Shown here in pieces: positions 55,332 through 64,000 of a DNA stretch of 64,000 nt (position 1 is its first letter; each line of letters opens with the position of its first letter). Both the position numbers and the translations under genes were made by a program. Under the pieces are notes generated by a model. It searched no databases. It had not been told where the DNA came from and was given only the letters and a program-made list of their open reading frames with translations. Source of the DNA: Filosporella fistucella (lineage: Eukaryota > Ascomycota > Leotiomycetes > Helotiales); assembly GCA_030077755.1 (NCBI GenBank), contig JAQJZZ010000002.1, positions 2,108,001 to 2,172,000 of the forward strand, written 5' to 3'.

Positions 55332-58300
55332 TTAAGGTCTGCGTGCTGTGGGGCTTCCGCCTGTCTCCATGTTTCCTGTCAACTCAGCGACACGGGCTTT
55401 GATTCTAGCAACTCGAGATTCAATGGCTAGGACTGTTAGTATATCGATTTGTTAAGTCCGTGGTAATACATACTCTCTTCCCCACTAGTCTCTCCATCAT
55501 CACCATCTGTCTTTCCACTGTAACCACCTCTGCTCTGCTCTTCGCTCTGTCGTTGTGCAGCTCTCTCGGCAGCATTCTTTCGTATTTGTGCCCATCTATC
55601 TTGAACAGGGGATACCTGCTGTGTCAACTCAGATCCCTCGTCCCGATTTCTTGAGATATTTGGTGGGGCAGCATCATCTTCACTCTGTCTTGGAGAATCT
55701 TCCGGGATAAAAGCTGGGACATCCTCAAGAGGTCCTTGATCGAAGCTTGAGAAAGCTTGACGAGCCTCATGTGCATCTTGTGTATCCACCCGAGAAAGAC
55801 TGTTAATAGATGGATCGTAAGAGCGATCATATGCTTGGTGTTGAGGTGATGCAACCGGTGTCGTCTCGTCTTCTGAAATGTGTCGCGCTGGAGTGTGACT
55901 AGATTCAGTTGGAGAAGCAACAGGACTCTTCTTCCTTAAAGCGGAAAATCGTCTACCAAGATTTGATCCTCCAGAAGGTGGCTGGAGGTTCTGATTGCCA
56001 TTCAAAATCTCAGGTGCGTTTTCAGGGACCTTCGATTGTCTATTCTTTCTACCAAACATCTTTCGGAAACCAGTGCTAGCTGATGGTGGACCTTGAGCCT
56101 TGAGTTCCTTCTTCTTCAGCTTGTTATGTTTCTTGCTGTCGGGGCTCGATCCGCTTTGGTCATGAGAAGCTCTTGGCTCTGGGGTTGGCTGTTCCCGACG
56201 GTAAGATGATTCTCCATTTTGTCTCTCGCTTGGATGAGGGTCTGCAGGCAATGCTACTTCTGCAGCCTTCTCTGATACATGAACATAATCATCGTCCTCA
56301 TGCACTGGAGTTGGCGGGAAAGGCGCAGGCGAAGGAAGTGGAGAGGGCTCTTTCGACGGCACCGCAGGCCTGTAGTGGTCAGGAACCGAAGGAAGTTCAC
56401 GCTCCTGAGAGTTCTCCCTATTTTGATACCCTGGTCTTAACGTGTCCTGACTCTTCTGGTGGCCGTTCGTTTGCATTGTCGCCTCAGCAAGGCCACGCCC
56501 GCTGTTCGTGTTAGCCAAGTATGCCTCTCGGATTGCATCTTTGTCGTATTTGTTTGCCCATTTCATGGCAGGGGAAGCTTCATTCATAATCACTGGCTGG
56601 AGAGTGAAAACACTGCTGGTCTTTTGCGAGTAAGCGTCAATGTCACTTCGACCGCGTCTGGTGCCTTGAGACTCGGCTTCTTGTTGCTGTCTTTGCCTCT
56701 GTTGAAGCTGAATGGCGGCTGCCTGAATTCGGGCATGCTGGTCCGGACCAATGCTAGTCTTGCTCTGACTCGTCTTGAATTGTGGTCGAAGTTCGGGGTT
56801 TTGTTCTAGAGCATGCTTGCCAGTAGATTTTCGTCGCGCGAGGGTCTTGTTCTTCTTGGATCGTCCCCAAAAGCTCTTCTTCTCGGCGATGTAAGCACCT
56901 TCCTCGGCAGCAGGAGCAGCACCTTTCACAATTTCCTCCATAACCAGCCACTTCCCGCTAGGGATGATTGTTTCAACTAGTGCACATCGTCCAAAGGCAG
57001 CTTTTCGTTCCGCAGGTTCCTCTCCGGCCAAACTGCTGATCCAGACCCACCAGAAAGAATCATCCAGATCGAATCGAGTAATACTTGCCAACTCACCAGG
57101 CTCAAGTGTACTCGATTCCAACCTTGGTCGATGTGATTGGGAGCTTCGGCCTCTGGTATCAATCGGAGGGAGAATTTTGTCTGGTGGAAGTAGTAGAGGC
57201 GCAGGGTTGTTGTTTGCCTCATCGACAAATCCTGACGACAAGAAATCGGCCCAAGATGGCGTTGTAGGTCTTCCTCCACCCATTCCAACATTCCTCGAAT
57301 GCGGTGTGCTCCTGAGACCTTGTGGCTTCCTCTTTGCGAAATTGCTATCCTCATCGTCCTCCTCAGTCTCATCAAATCCACCGGAGAATCCTATGTCTTC
57401 GAATCGTGACCAAGAAGCATCTTTAAGGCCAGTGGAGTCTTTTGAGCTAGAAACTTGTGATTGATTCGCTGAAGAAATCGATTTCAAGACACGGCGACAT
57501 TCATCTGTAAGTGCTTTGATAGGGTCTTCGTATTCTGCAAAGTCTTGCAGGGCCCGGTCATCATCGCGGTATTGGAAGTGGTTGGCTCTCCGTAGTAGCG
57601 CGAATGGTGTAGGTGATACCGCGTCAACAATCATCGCAACCTTTGTAGTCCGAGTCTGAAGGAGGGATGGTCTCTCAGGGGGATATTCCGTCTCTTGTAC
57701 CAATTTCTGTAGCGACATTGGTAGCGTTGAAATGCCATTGAGTCCCTTTACTGAACTAGGAGTAAGAGATCGGAGATAGGCAAAGAATAAATGACTGGCT
57801 GCATCTGCGGACCTGCATATTGTTAGCTCAAGTTAGCGATAAAGCATAATACCTACGCGATCCATGTCTTATATCCTCCTTCAAAGCCATTGCCGCCATC
57901 CGCGTGCTCGAAAGCCCACCAGCCCGCTAATCTAGAAAGTTTGCGCCCTCCCAGCCCATTTGTCTTACTGTGTGCCGCAATAGCAGAAAGTAAATCGAAA
58001 AAGTCGAAAATAATCTTTGTACGCGCATCGGATTCAACACTCAGGGGTATAAAAGTCGCAAACGAGTCACGGGCCATATTAGAATCTGCGGAAATTATCA
58101 GTATCAGATCCATGAAACGAGAAACAAGAACCTACCAGACTCTCCAACTTTGAAAAGCTCATATGCTTCCCATCCTACTACTCCACCAGGTAATCTAGCC
58201 CAGCACCATTTCACTACGCTGCACAGAACCTGTCGCGTATTAGCCTCGTCCCTTACCCCTCCAATTGACCTACCATGGGTTCTGTGAGCCGTAACTCTTG

Positions 58301-58698
58301 TGCCAATGCCTCCCCATATAGTCTATTGCTTCTGTCAAAGAAATGTCGCACGAAGGTACGCGCAGCGCTTGGATCTGAAGTCGGTCGGAATGGTAGAAGT
58401 AGGAATGGCATATCCAAGGCTAGGGAGACAATATTAGCCTGTGTAACGCGAATAAATCACAATGGAATGCTGCATATTAGACAGCGGCAAGTTATCAGTG
58501 TATCGTACCTCTCGATTTGAGTTCAACCGTACAACCCCTCAAAAGCTCTTGTACCTCCTCTGGGTCGATCGTCTTTCGGGTCCACGCATCCTCCCATTTT
58601 GGTTTTTGTGGTATATCATTAATTGGAGTCTGTTGCGAGCCTTTCTTGACTTTCGATGGACCATCTTTGCCCTTCAGCCTCGAGAAGAAACTCGGCAT
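55332..58698 (-). CDS. MSB1/Mug8-type morphogenesis protein
   Basis: Six exons on the minus strand: 58698-58509, 58419-58274, 58229-58136, 58085-57857, 57812-55474 and 55432-55332, about 1,032 residues. All junctions keep frame. The N-terminus MPSFFSRLKGKDGPSK leads to KWEDAWTRKTIDPEEVQELL, then the RhoGAP-like MSB1 domain: FLLLPFRPTSDPSAARTFVR, VVKWCWARLPGGVVGWEAYE, RDSFATFIPLSVESDARTKI, and WWAFEH. After about residue 330 it is disordered, with Ser/Pro/Gln-rich and basic blocks. Yeast Msb1 and fission yeast Mug8 act in Cdc42/Rho1 signalling at growing tips. The last acceptor has two in-phase options six bases apart (exon start 55432 or 55426). Intact. Confidence 0.88.
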
Positions 58699-60070
58699 TG
58701 TGATGTGGAATTATCGAGTAGGTGGGAGTGTGTTGTCGCGATGCATTGATTAGGGGACGGATCTCGAACAATTTTAAAGTGCAGCGCACGTCGAGGGAAG
58801 AGAGGGGTCGGCAATCTGAGAACGGGATGCTGTTTTGCAGATATGCAGGACGAAGGAAGTCGATTGACGATTACTTGGATCTGGGGTTCCAAGTGACTCG
58901 AAGGAGAGGAGGTGGAGGTAGAGTAGATAGAATAGGGGAGAGGATCCAAAGTCTGGTAGTTGGGACGCGACCAAATTTGGATAGGAAAGTTTATCGGGCA
59001 GTAGAAGTGGTAATGGTGGTGTGGATTCAGGGGCGGCAGAGAGATTGCTGGCGGCTTGAGTGTAGAAGGAGTCCCCAAGGTACGGCGCACTGACGCTGAA
59101 AACCGAATAGAAAATACCAAATACCCACAAAGGCGGTGAGACGGTACTTCAGCGGCTGCAGCAGCACAGTGAGCGTAATGTACAAGTACGCTTGCTTGTC
59201 TTGGAGTGACTCTAGTAGGAGTCTGCGATTGGGCTTTCTGTGGTGATGTTTCTGAATAGTGTCGTCAATGAAGAAAAGCCTGGACTGTGCAGTCAGTTCA
59301 CCTTCAATGCAGAAGGGGTCTGGTGGCTCGAATGACAGGACAGCAGAGCTTGGAGGTCAATTAGAAAATTTGACGTCGGGGATCGGAATCAGAACTAGAG
59401 TTATGAGACGAGGCGAGAATGATGAATGCGTGGGTGAGAGTGAGGGTGCAGGAGCGAAGGATGGATCGAAGAAGTGAGGTGGAAACTGTGCTGCCCTCTG
59501 CTTTGCTGGGCTGACCCGGAATATTGTCTCTGCATTTCCATTATTATCATATTCATATATTATATCTGCCAGGGCCAGGGCCATCGTGGACGAAAGAAGA
59601 GGGCGCTGGCTGAGAACCGCTGTGGATTGGACGAGTGTGTTTCTTTATTTCTTAATGTGGGCAATATAAATTATCATTAACATTTGAAGGACCAGCTGTA
59701 CCGAGAAAAATTCTACGCGGACCTCTCTGCTCCCATGAGACCCTGGTAATCCCGCCCAGGTCAGACAAGCTGATGTCGAGACTTCCGTTCGGGTTTGGGA
59801 ATCGAGGTAAAAGGAACAAGCTGCTCTTTCAATCACGATTCTTTACTAAAGTAGTACAGTACTTTGGTACTTGCAATTTAATCATTTTCTTGCCACTTAA
59901 TCACCTACAACTCATCATCATCATTCCCATTTACACCCAACGACCATCACCACTTCGTTTGGCCTCGCCCTCGACCTCGACCTCATCTGCCAACGCATAT
60001 CCGGCTTCCCGATCATCACTCAGTCGTGGCATATCATACCTTCCCGTACCATACAACACCATGCTTTGCC
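58699..60070. other. Promoter side of MSB1-type gene; no other gene seen
   Basis: About 1.37 kb upstream of the MSB1-type gene. Frames of up to about 120 codons (58722-59093 plus, 58674-59120 minus, 59773-60117 plus) are Ser/Pro- or Arg-rich and show no domain. A promoter and long 5' leaders are the likeliest content. Confidence 0.5.
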
Positions 60071-60555
60071 ATGTCCATTCAAGTCCAGCTCAAACCCACG
60101 CCCAATCCTTTTCTTAATCACAATTTCCTCCGCATCCTCCCCGAACTGCCTCTCCTGCAGCCAGTCGATCACAAATTCGAGTTCTGGGAGAGTCAGGTTC
60201 TTATAGTTTTTCTTTCACGATCAATTCCTGTTCATTCAATGTATTTGTGTACTACCCAATTGCAACAAAATATCATCCCAAATGTCATTCAAGACCAAGA
60301 CCAAGTGGTTTTATTTAATGCATCGCTCGAGCCTTCTCGGATATTCATTTGTTGCAGAATTGTTCATGGCTTGAGTATTTGTGGCTTCAGTTCATGCGCC
60401 TTGAATCTGTCACCAGGAATACCCTTTTCGATTTTCGGACTGTGGCTGACCTGCTTCTGTTCTTCCTCCGAGCCGTGCGAGCAACAAGGGTAATTGAGGC
60501 TTTTACGATATCAGGTGATATCGTGAGCCTCCCAATCAAAGTCAACCACGACTGA
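60071..60555 (+). CDS. Possible small two-exon gene, family unknown
   Basis: A proposed join of 60071-60196 and 60358-60555 (161-nt intron, GTTCTT...TTGCAG, phase 0) gives 107 residues. Exon 1 reads PFLNHNFLRILPELPLLQPV and HKFEFWESQ; exon 2 begins NCSWLEYLWLQFMRLESVT and contains RTVADLLLFFLRAVRATR. The helical, well-mixed composition of exon 2 looks protein-like, and the join is in frame, but the donor is weak and I know no family. It may also be part of a longer transcript. It lies just upstream of the HET gene at 60707 on the same strand. Confidence 0.3.
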
Positions 60556-60706
60556 GACAGAAGAAGTGCGGAGGACTGCAGAATCATCCCGCCTCCACGT
60601 TGTGTTTCAGGCAGCGATCACTGGGAAGGTTGGCCAAAAATATCTTTACCAGCTTAGCTGAACCTTGAGAACGCCTTGTTTTACATAACATTGTTGCTTT
60701 TTTATC

Positions 60707-62467
60707 ATGATAGATTCAATCTCCAAAATTGAGGCTTACCAGTATTCGAGAATTGTCGTGGATGATACTATCAGACTGATACTGCTCGAGCCGTCGCAAG
60801 ATGTTGAAGCACAAATTCAATGCTCTCTGATCGAGACTAGGCTGCATGATCTCGATCAGGATATTGTCGAACACTATGTCGCTCTATCATATGTTTGGGG
60901 GGATGGTAAAGCAAGATCAGTTGCTCTGGTGGACGGGAAACAACTCGAGATAACTGCGTCCCTTGACTTTGCCCTTCGTCATCTTCGAGATTCGACTCGG
61001 GTGCTTCGTATCTGGGCAGACGGAATATGTATCAATCAAAGTTGCAATGAAGACCGCAATCGGCAAGTTACTTTGATGTGCTCTATCTACTCGTTCGCTC
61101 GTCATACTGTTATTTTTCTGGGTCGATCTACGCCTGAAATAGATACTATTGTTGGATCTATTGCCATAAATAATGCGATTCCCCGAAGTGAACTTGCAGA
61201 TGCAGAAAGAGCTCATTGGGATGCTACGGTGGAAAATAAGGTTCTAGCGAATCCTTGGTTCAGTCGAGTTTGGGTCCTGCAGGAGCTCGTTCTTTCAGCA
61301 GATCCGTGGATTCAATTTGGGGACACTCGAGTTCGCTGGTCCGTCTTCTATGATTACCTCTTCTCTGAACCTCGCCCTGCATTTCAAGATGCTATTGAAA
61401 GACGAATATCTAGCATGCATCAAATCAAAGCCAGACACAAGTCAGATATTGTCGATCGGAAGATCCCAGTGTCACCTAGTATCATACTTCTCGCGACTCT
61501 ACAAAGCCGCAGAGGTGCAGGGGTCACGGATCCAAGAGATATGATATATGGGCATGTTGGCCTACTCGGTCATAAGGCAAAAGATGTTGTCAAGGTTGAC
61601 TATGAGAAGCCTGTCTCTCAACTCTATGAGGATGTGGCGCGTGCATTCCTCATGCACGACGAAATAGGTCTTATATTCTTGCACAATCTTGAAACTAAAA
61701 CCACGGATTATGGCAGCTTGGTCTTACCCTCATGGGTCCCAGATTGGACAGTTCCTTGGAAGTCTTTCACGGAATTGAACAGCTCAACGCTATCAAGCAA
61801 GGTCAAGCCCATGGCTGGGAGGATATTGCCCTTATGCTGTACCATTCCACATACTATCGCTCTGTACGGATATGTTTGCGACCGAGTCTTGAGTATCGCA
61901 CAGATGTCCGAATCATTTTCTTCAGAATGGATCAGTCGAGTCGATGCACAGAAATTGATGTCGACTATTGTCAAACTATTTTACCAAAATCGCCGTCCCA
62001 TAATTATATATTCTTCCGACAAGCCACCCACATTCAATGAGCCTGATAAGTATGGACTTCGAAAATTCATTCTTGGTTTGGGAATTTCTCGAGAAGACGA
62101 TATAGTTTGTCTAATACGCACCATTTCTCATATCCTCCCTGATCGTTTCAAACCAAAAAATAAATACAAACAAATCGCTCTCCTGTCCAGCGGGGTTGCA
62201 CATGTGATAGAAGCAGACGTAAGGGAAGGGGATTTTATACTCAATCACGGCAACAAGCTCCTTCTCATCCTGCGTCCAGGATCGGAGGAATTGCCAGAAT
62301 TATCAAAACGAAAATTAAGAGAAGAAGTGTCACGAAATGGGGACGAAATGGAGAGTGCGGTGTCTGTCCAGGCTGTTTCACTTGTGGCGGCTATGCATAG
62401 GCAAAGCTCCTCTGTAGGCTTCTGGGGAAAAGGGGGGTATGATGATATCATATATGTTATTCAATAG
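60707..62467 (+). CDS. HET-domain protein, intronless
   Basis: One open frame of 586 residues. The HET domain begins after TIRLILLEPS and shows HYVALSYVWGDG at about 56-67, LRIWADGICINQ at about 100-111, and the segment DRNRQVTLMCSIYSFARHTVIFLG. WFSRVWVLQELVLS, GVTDPRDMIYGHVGLLG and LVLPSWVPDWTVPW follow. The C-terminus includes REGDFILNHGNKLLLILRP, equivalent to the GD.V....G...P..LR motif of the class. In WADGICINQ the usual Asp-Ala-Leu/Ile is Asp-Gly-Ile, a mild change. No lesion seen. It stands 830 bp before a STAND-type gene on the same strand, repeating the HET-with-STAND neighbourhood seen at 14.5-19.3 kb, here in the opposite order. Confidence 0.92.
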   Translation: MIDSISKIEAYQYSRIVVDDTIRLILLEPSQDVEAQIQCSLIETRLHDLDQDIVEHYVALSYVWGDGKARSVALVDGKQLEITASLDFALRHLRDSTRVLRIWADGICINQSCNEDRNRQVTLMCSIYSFARHTVIFLGRSTPEIDTIVGSIAINNAIPRSELADAERAHWDATVENKVLANPWFSRVWVLQELVLSADPWIQFGDTRVRWSVFYDYLFSEPRPAFQDAIERRISSMHQIKARHKSDIVDRKIPVSPSIILLATLQSRRGAGVTDPRDMIYGHVGLLGHKAKDVVKVDYEKPVSQLYEDVARAFLMHDEIGLIFLHNLETKTTDYGSLVLPSWVPDWTVPWKSFTELNSSTLSSKVKPMAGRILPLCCTIPHTIALYGYVCDRVLSIAQMSESFSSEWISRVDAQKLMSTIVKLFYQNRRPIIIYSSDKPPTFNEPDKYGLRKFILGLGISREDDIVCLIRTISHILPDRFKPKNKYKQIALLSSGVAHVIEADVREGDFILNHGNKLLLILRPGSEELPELSKRKLREEVSRNGDEMESAVSVQAVSLVAAMHRQSSSVGFWGKGGYDDIIYVIQ

Positions 62468-63296
62468 GTAGAGAAGCCATCAACGGGAAAGATGTGTTGA
62501 TAGATGACGTGTCATTATAGCGGCAGGCAGTTTCAATCTCACTTTCTTCAAAGTCAGTATTTTTGTAACATATATTTACTGACACCCATCATCTACAGTC
62601 TACAGTCTCAGTGACTCGGGATCTCTGAGATGGTTCCAGGGTTGGAATGTAGCATAAGTATAAGCTTAGTCTCTTTAACTACTTGCTTATAAGTTCTCAG
62701 TCTTCTCGCAACTGGTTTCGATTCAACTTCTCTTTATTCCTATGCCTCCTTCTCCACTCACTTGTTCAATATGTAACAGCGACCCGCTGAATTCGGACTA
62801 CTTGTGGGTGGAAACAATCTGGAAAATCGGGATTATGATTCCTTATCATTCATAGTATTCAATTGCGCTGCCTCTCGACTCGAAAGCAGATCTCTCACGA
62901 TGCTCTTATGAAGAGAGATTACTTTTGGCCGACTTGAATTCATTGAAGGAGTTGAAAGGGGTCAACAAGGACCGAAAGGATCGTCAAATGGCACTAACCC
63001 TACTGAATGACTTGGCAGGATATATGTTAGCCTGAAAACTTTGAACTTGTTTCTTTTAACCAAATGAGCTCAATACAATGCCTTTGAAGGTCCTGCCTAA
63101 ATGCGCATGGGTTCGACATCACAAACGAACGAATGAGGAGCAATAGGAGACTAGTCGTGGCTGTGGCTTGGGCATGTGTTGGCCTGCTTGCCTCGAGCAC
63201 CTACCTACCATCAACTCTAATCTCACGAAACAACATCGACAGTAACCAAGCCCTTTCACTAAAATCATTGTTGGTACAACCCTTATCGAAACCAAT
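62468..63296. other. Intergenic region, no gene seen
   Basis: Between the HET gene and the right-edge STAND-type gene, both plus. A 37-codon frame near 62743 starts MPPSPLTCSICNSD but stops soon. The right end carries the promoter of the last gene. Confidence 0.45.
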
Positions 63297-64000
63297 ATGG
63301 ATCCTATCTCAGTCCTTGGCTTGACCGCCAGCATCATCGCTGTGCTCCAGCTGACGGGCGCTCTATTGAAGCCGGCGACCTCGTCGCTTGGGCCGTCAGA
63401 TAACGATGAGAAAGAGCTGAAGAGACTCGTAACAAATATGAGTGGATTTAAACTTGCCTATGACAATTTGGAGAAATATATCAAGGATAGTCCAGGTACA
63501 GCAGATACTCTGAAAAAGGCTATCCAAGAGCCAATTCGCGAATGCAAGCTGGTTTTGGCGCAACTTCAGGTCCGACTTTCAAAAATGACGTTTGTGAGGA
63601 AACATATCATTGGTAAGAAGTGGGACAAGGAATTCGAACGATTGATGAAGCGTCTTGATGATGCCAGGCAACTTTTCGACGTCATACTCCAAGGAGATCA
63701 AACGTAAGCTACTAATAGATTTGATCACAACTATCTTTGCTGACTGTGATTTTTTGCAGCGAGAGATTGAATAAGATCTCGCTGTTCCTAGCCCAGAAAT
63801 TTGAGGGCGTCGACGAGATCAAAGAGACGGTTGAAATGTCCGCCGAGCGTCTCTCCGAATTGCACTCGACAGTGCAGAAGAATCACCAGAATGCGGAGCT
63901 ACAATCCGCTCAAAACCAGTCCCATTTGCTTCAAATCCTTGATACTAACCAGGACAAAATCGATGAGCAGTTTCTACGGCACGAGAAAATTCAACAAAGT
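63297..64000 (+). CDS. 5' part of a fungal STAND/NLR-type gene (runs off the edge)
   Basis: Exon 1 is 63297-63703, and exon 2 starts at 63760 and continues past the window (intron 63704-63759, GTAAGC...TTGCAG). The visible 215 or so residues begin MDPISVLGLTASIIAVLQLTG, the typical start of the fungal N-terminal domain found before NACHT or NB-ARC modules (SesA/HeLo-like, several hydrophobic helices). A charged helical stretch follows (FVRKHIIGKKWDKEFERLMK), and, after the splice, ERLNKISLFLAQKFEG and a long coiled-coil-like region. No nucleotide-binding motif is reached before the edge, so a protein with ankyrin repeats or no NTPase at all is possible. The usual role is programmed cell death on non-self recognition. 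Confidence 0.7.

Noticed and set aside
58674..59120. Minus-strand 148-codon frame upstream of MSB1
   Set aside because: It overlaps the MSB1 start in another frame, is Ser/Pro-rich without a domain, and is better explained as leader or promoter sequence.
59773..60117. Plus-strand 114-codon frame
   Set aside because: No ATG context or domain; overlaps the proposed small gene in another frame.

Overview
The window reads as nuclear DNA of a filamentous ascomycete (Pezizomycotina). The basis is short GT-AG introns of about 45-150 nt, usually with a CTAAC-like branch site, no operons, several HET-domain and STAND (NLR-like) genes, and fungal-type housekeeping genes (TAF1, ARP4, MSB1, UNG, an MTM1-type mitochondrial carrier, an HRT3-type F-box protein). 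A Leotiomycetes placement is only my impression; nothing here proves it. All gene models were assembled by hand from reading frames and splice sites.

Layout. 1-5.5 kb: one unrecognised two-exon gene and long non-coding flanks. 5.5-19.3 kb: an accessory island with a four-exon HET gene, a decayed HET relic, a perfect 30-bp inverted repeat with C12/G12 tracts, a secreted GH128-like GPI-type glucanase, an intronless leucine-rich-repeat protein kinase of bacterial type, a SesA/NB-ARC STAND gene with a broken C-terminus, and an intact intronless HET gene. 19.3-30.5 kb: a graveyard of carbohydrate-use genes. It holds a Zn2Cys6-type regulator without its DNA-binding domain, a GDSL esterase, a carboxylesterase fragment, a GH130-like enzyme with one nonsense codon, a GH92 alpha-mannosidase, a GH2 beta-mannosidase and an MFS sugar transporter. 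Together they look like the remains of a mannan or N-glycan catabolic cluster, broken by frameshifts, truncations and nonsense codons that are mostly C-to-T type, as repeat-induced point mutation (RIP) would leave.

30.7-44 kb: a compact housekeeping block: ARP4 (+) and a D-serine dehydratase-like enzyme (-) converge; TAF1 (+) diverges from the latter; uracil-DNA glycosylase (-) and the MTM1-like carrier (-) follow; an HRT3/FBXO9-like F-box gene (+) shares a 375-bp divergent promoter with the carrier. 44.8-54.3 kb: a small secreted protein, a GMC oxidoreductase, an F-box/LRR-like protein, a DXO/RAI1-like putative nuclease and a tannase/feruloyl esterase. 55.3-58.7 kb: a six-exon MSB1-type morphogenesis gene. 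60-64 kb: a possible small two-exon gene, another intact HET gene, and the 5' part of a second STAND-type gene that runs off the right edge.

The most interesting items are the bacterial-type LRR kinase beside the HET/NLR genes, the decayed mannose-sugar cluster with two sharp double-truncation junctions (near 21,290 and 27,675), the NB-ARC protein that lost its TPR sensor but may have gained a membrane tail, and the DXO-like reading of the gene at 50.9-52.2 kb.
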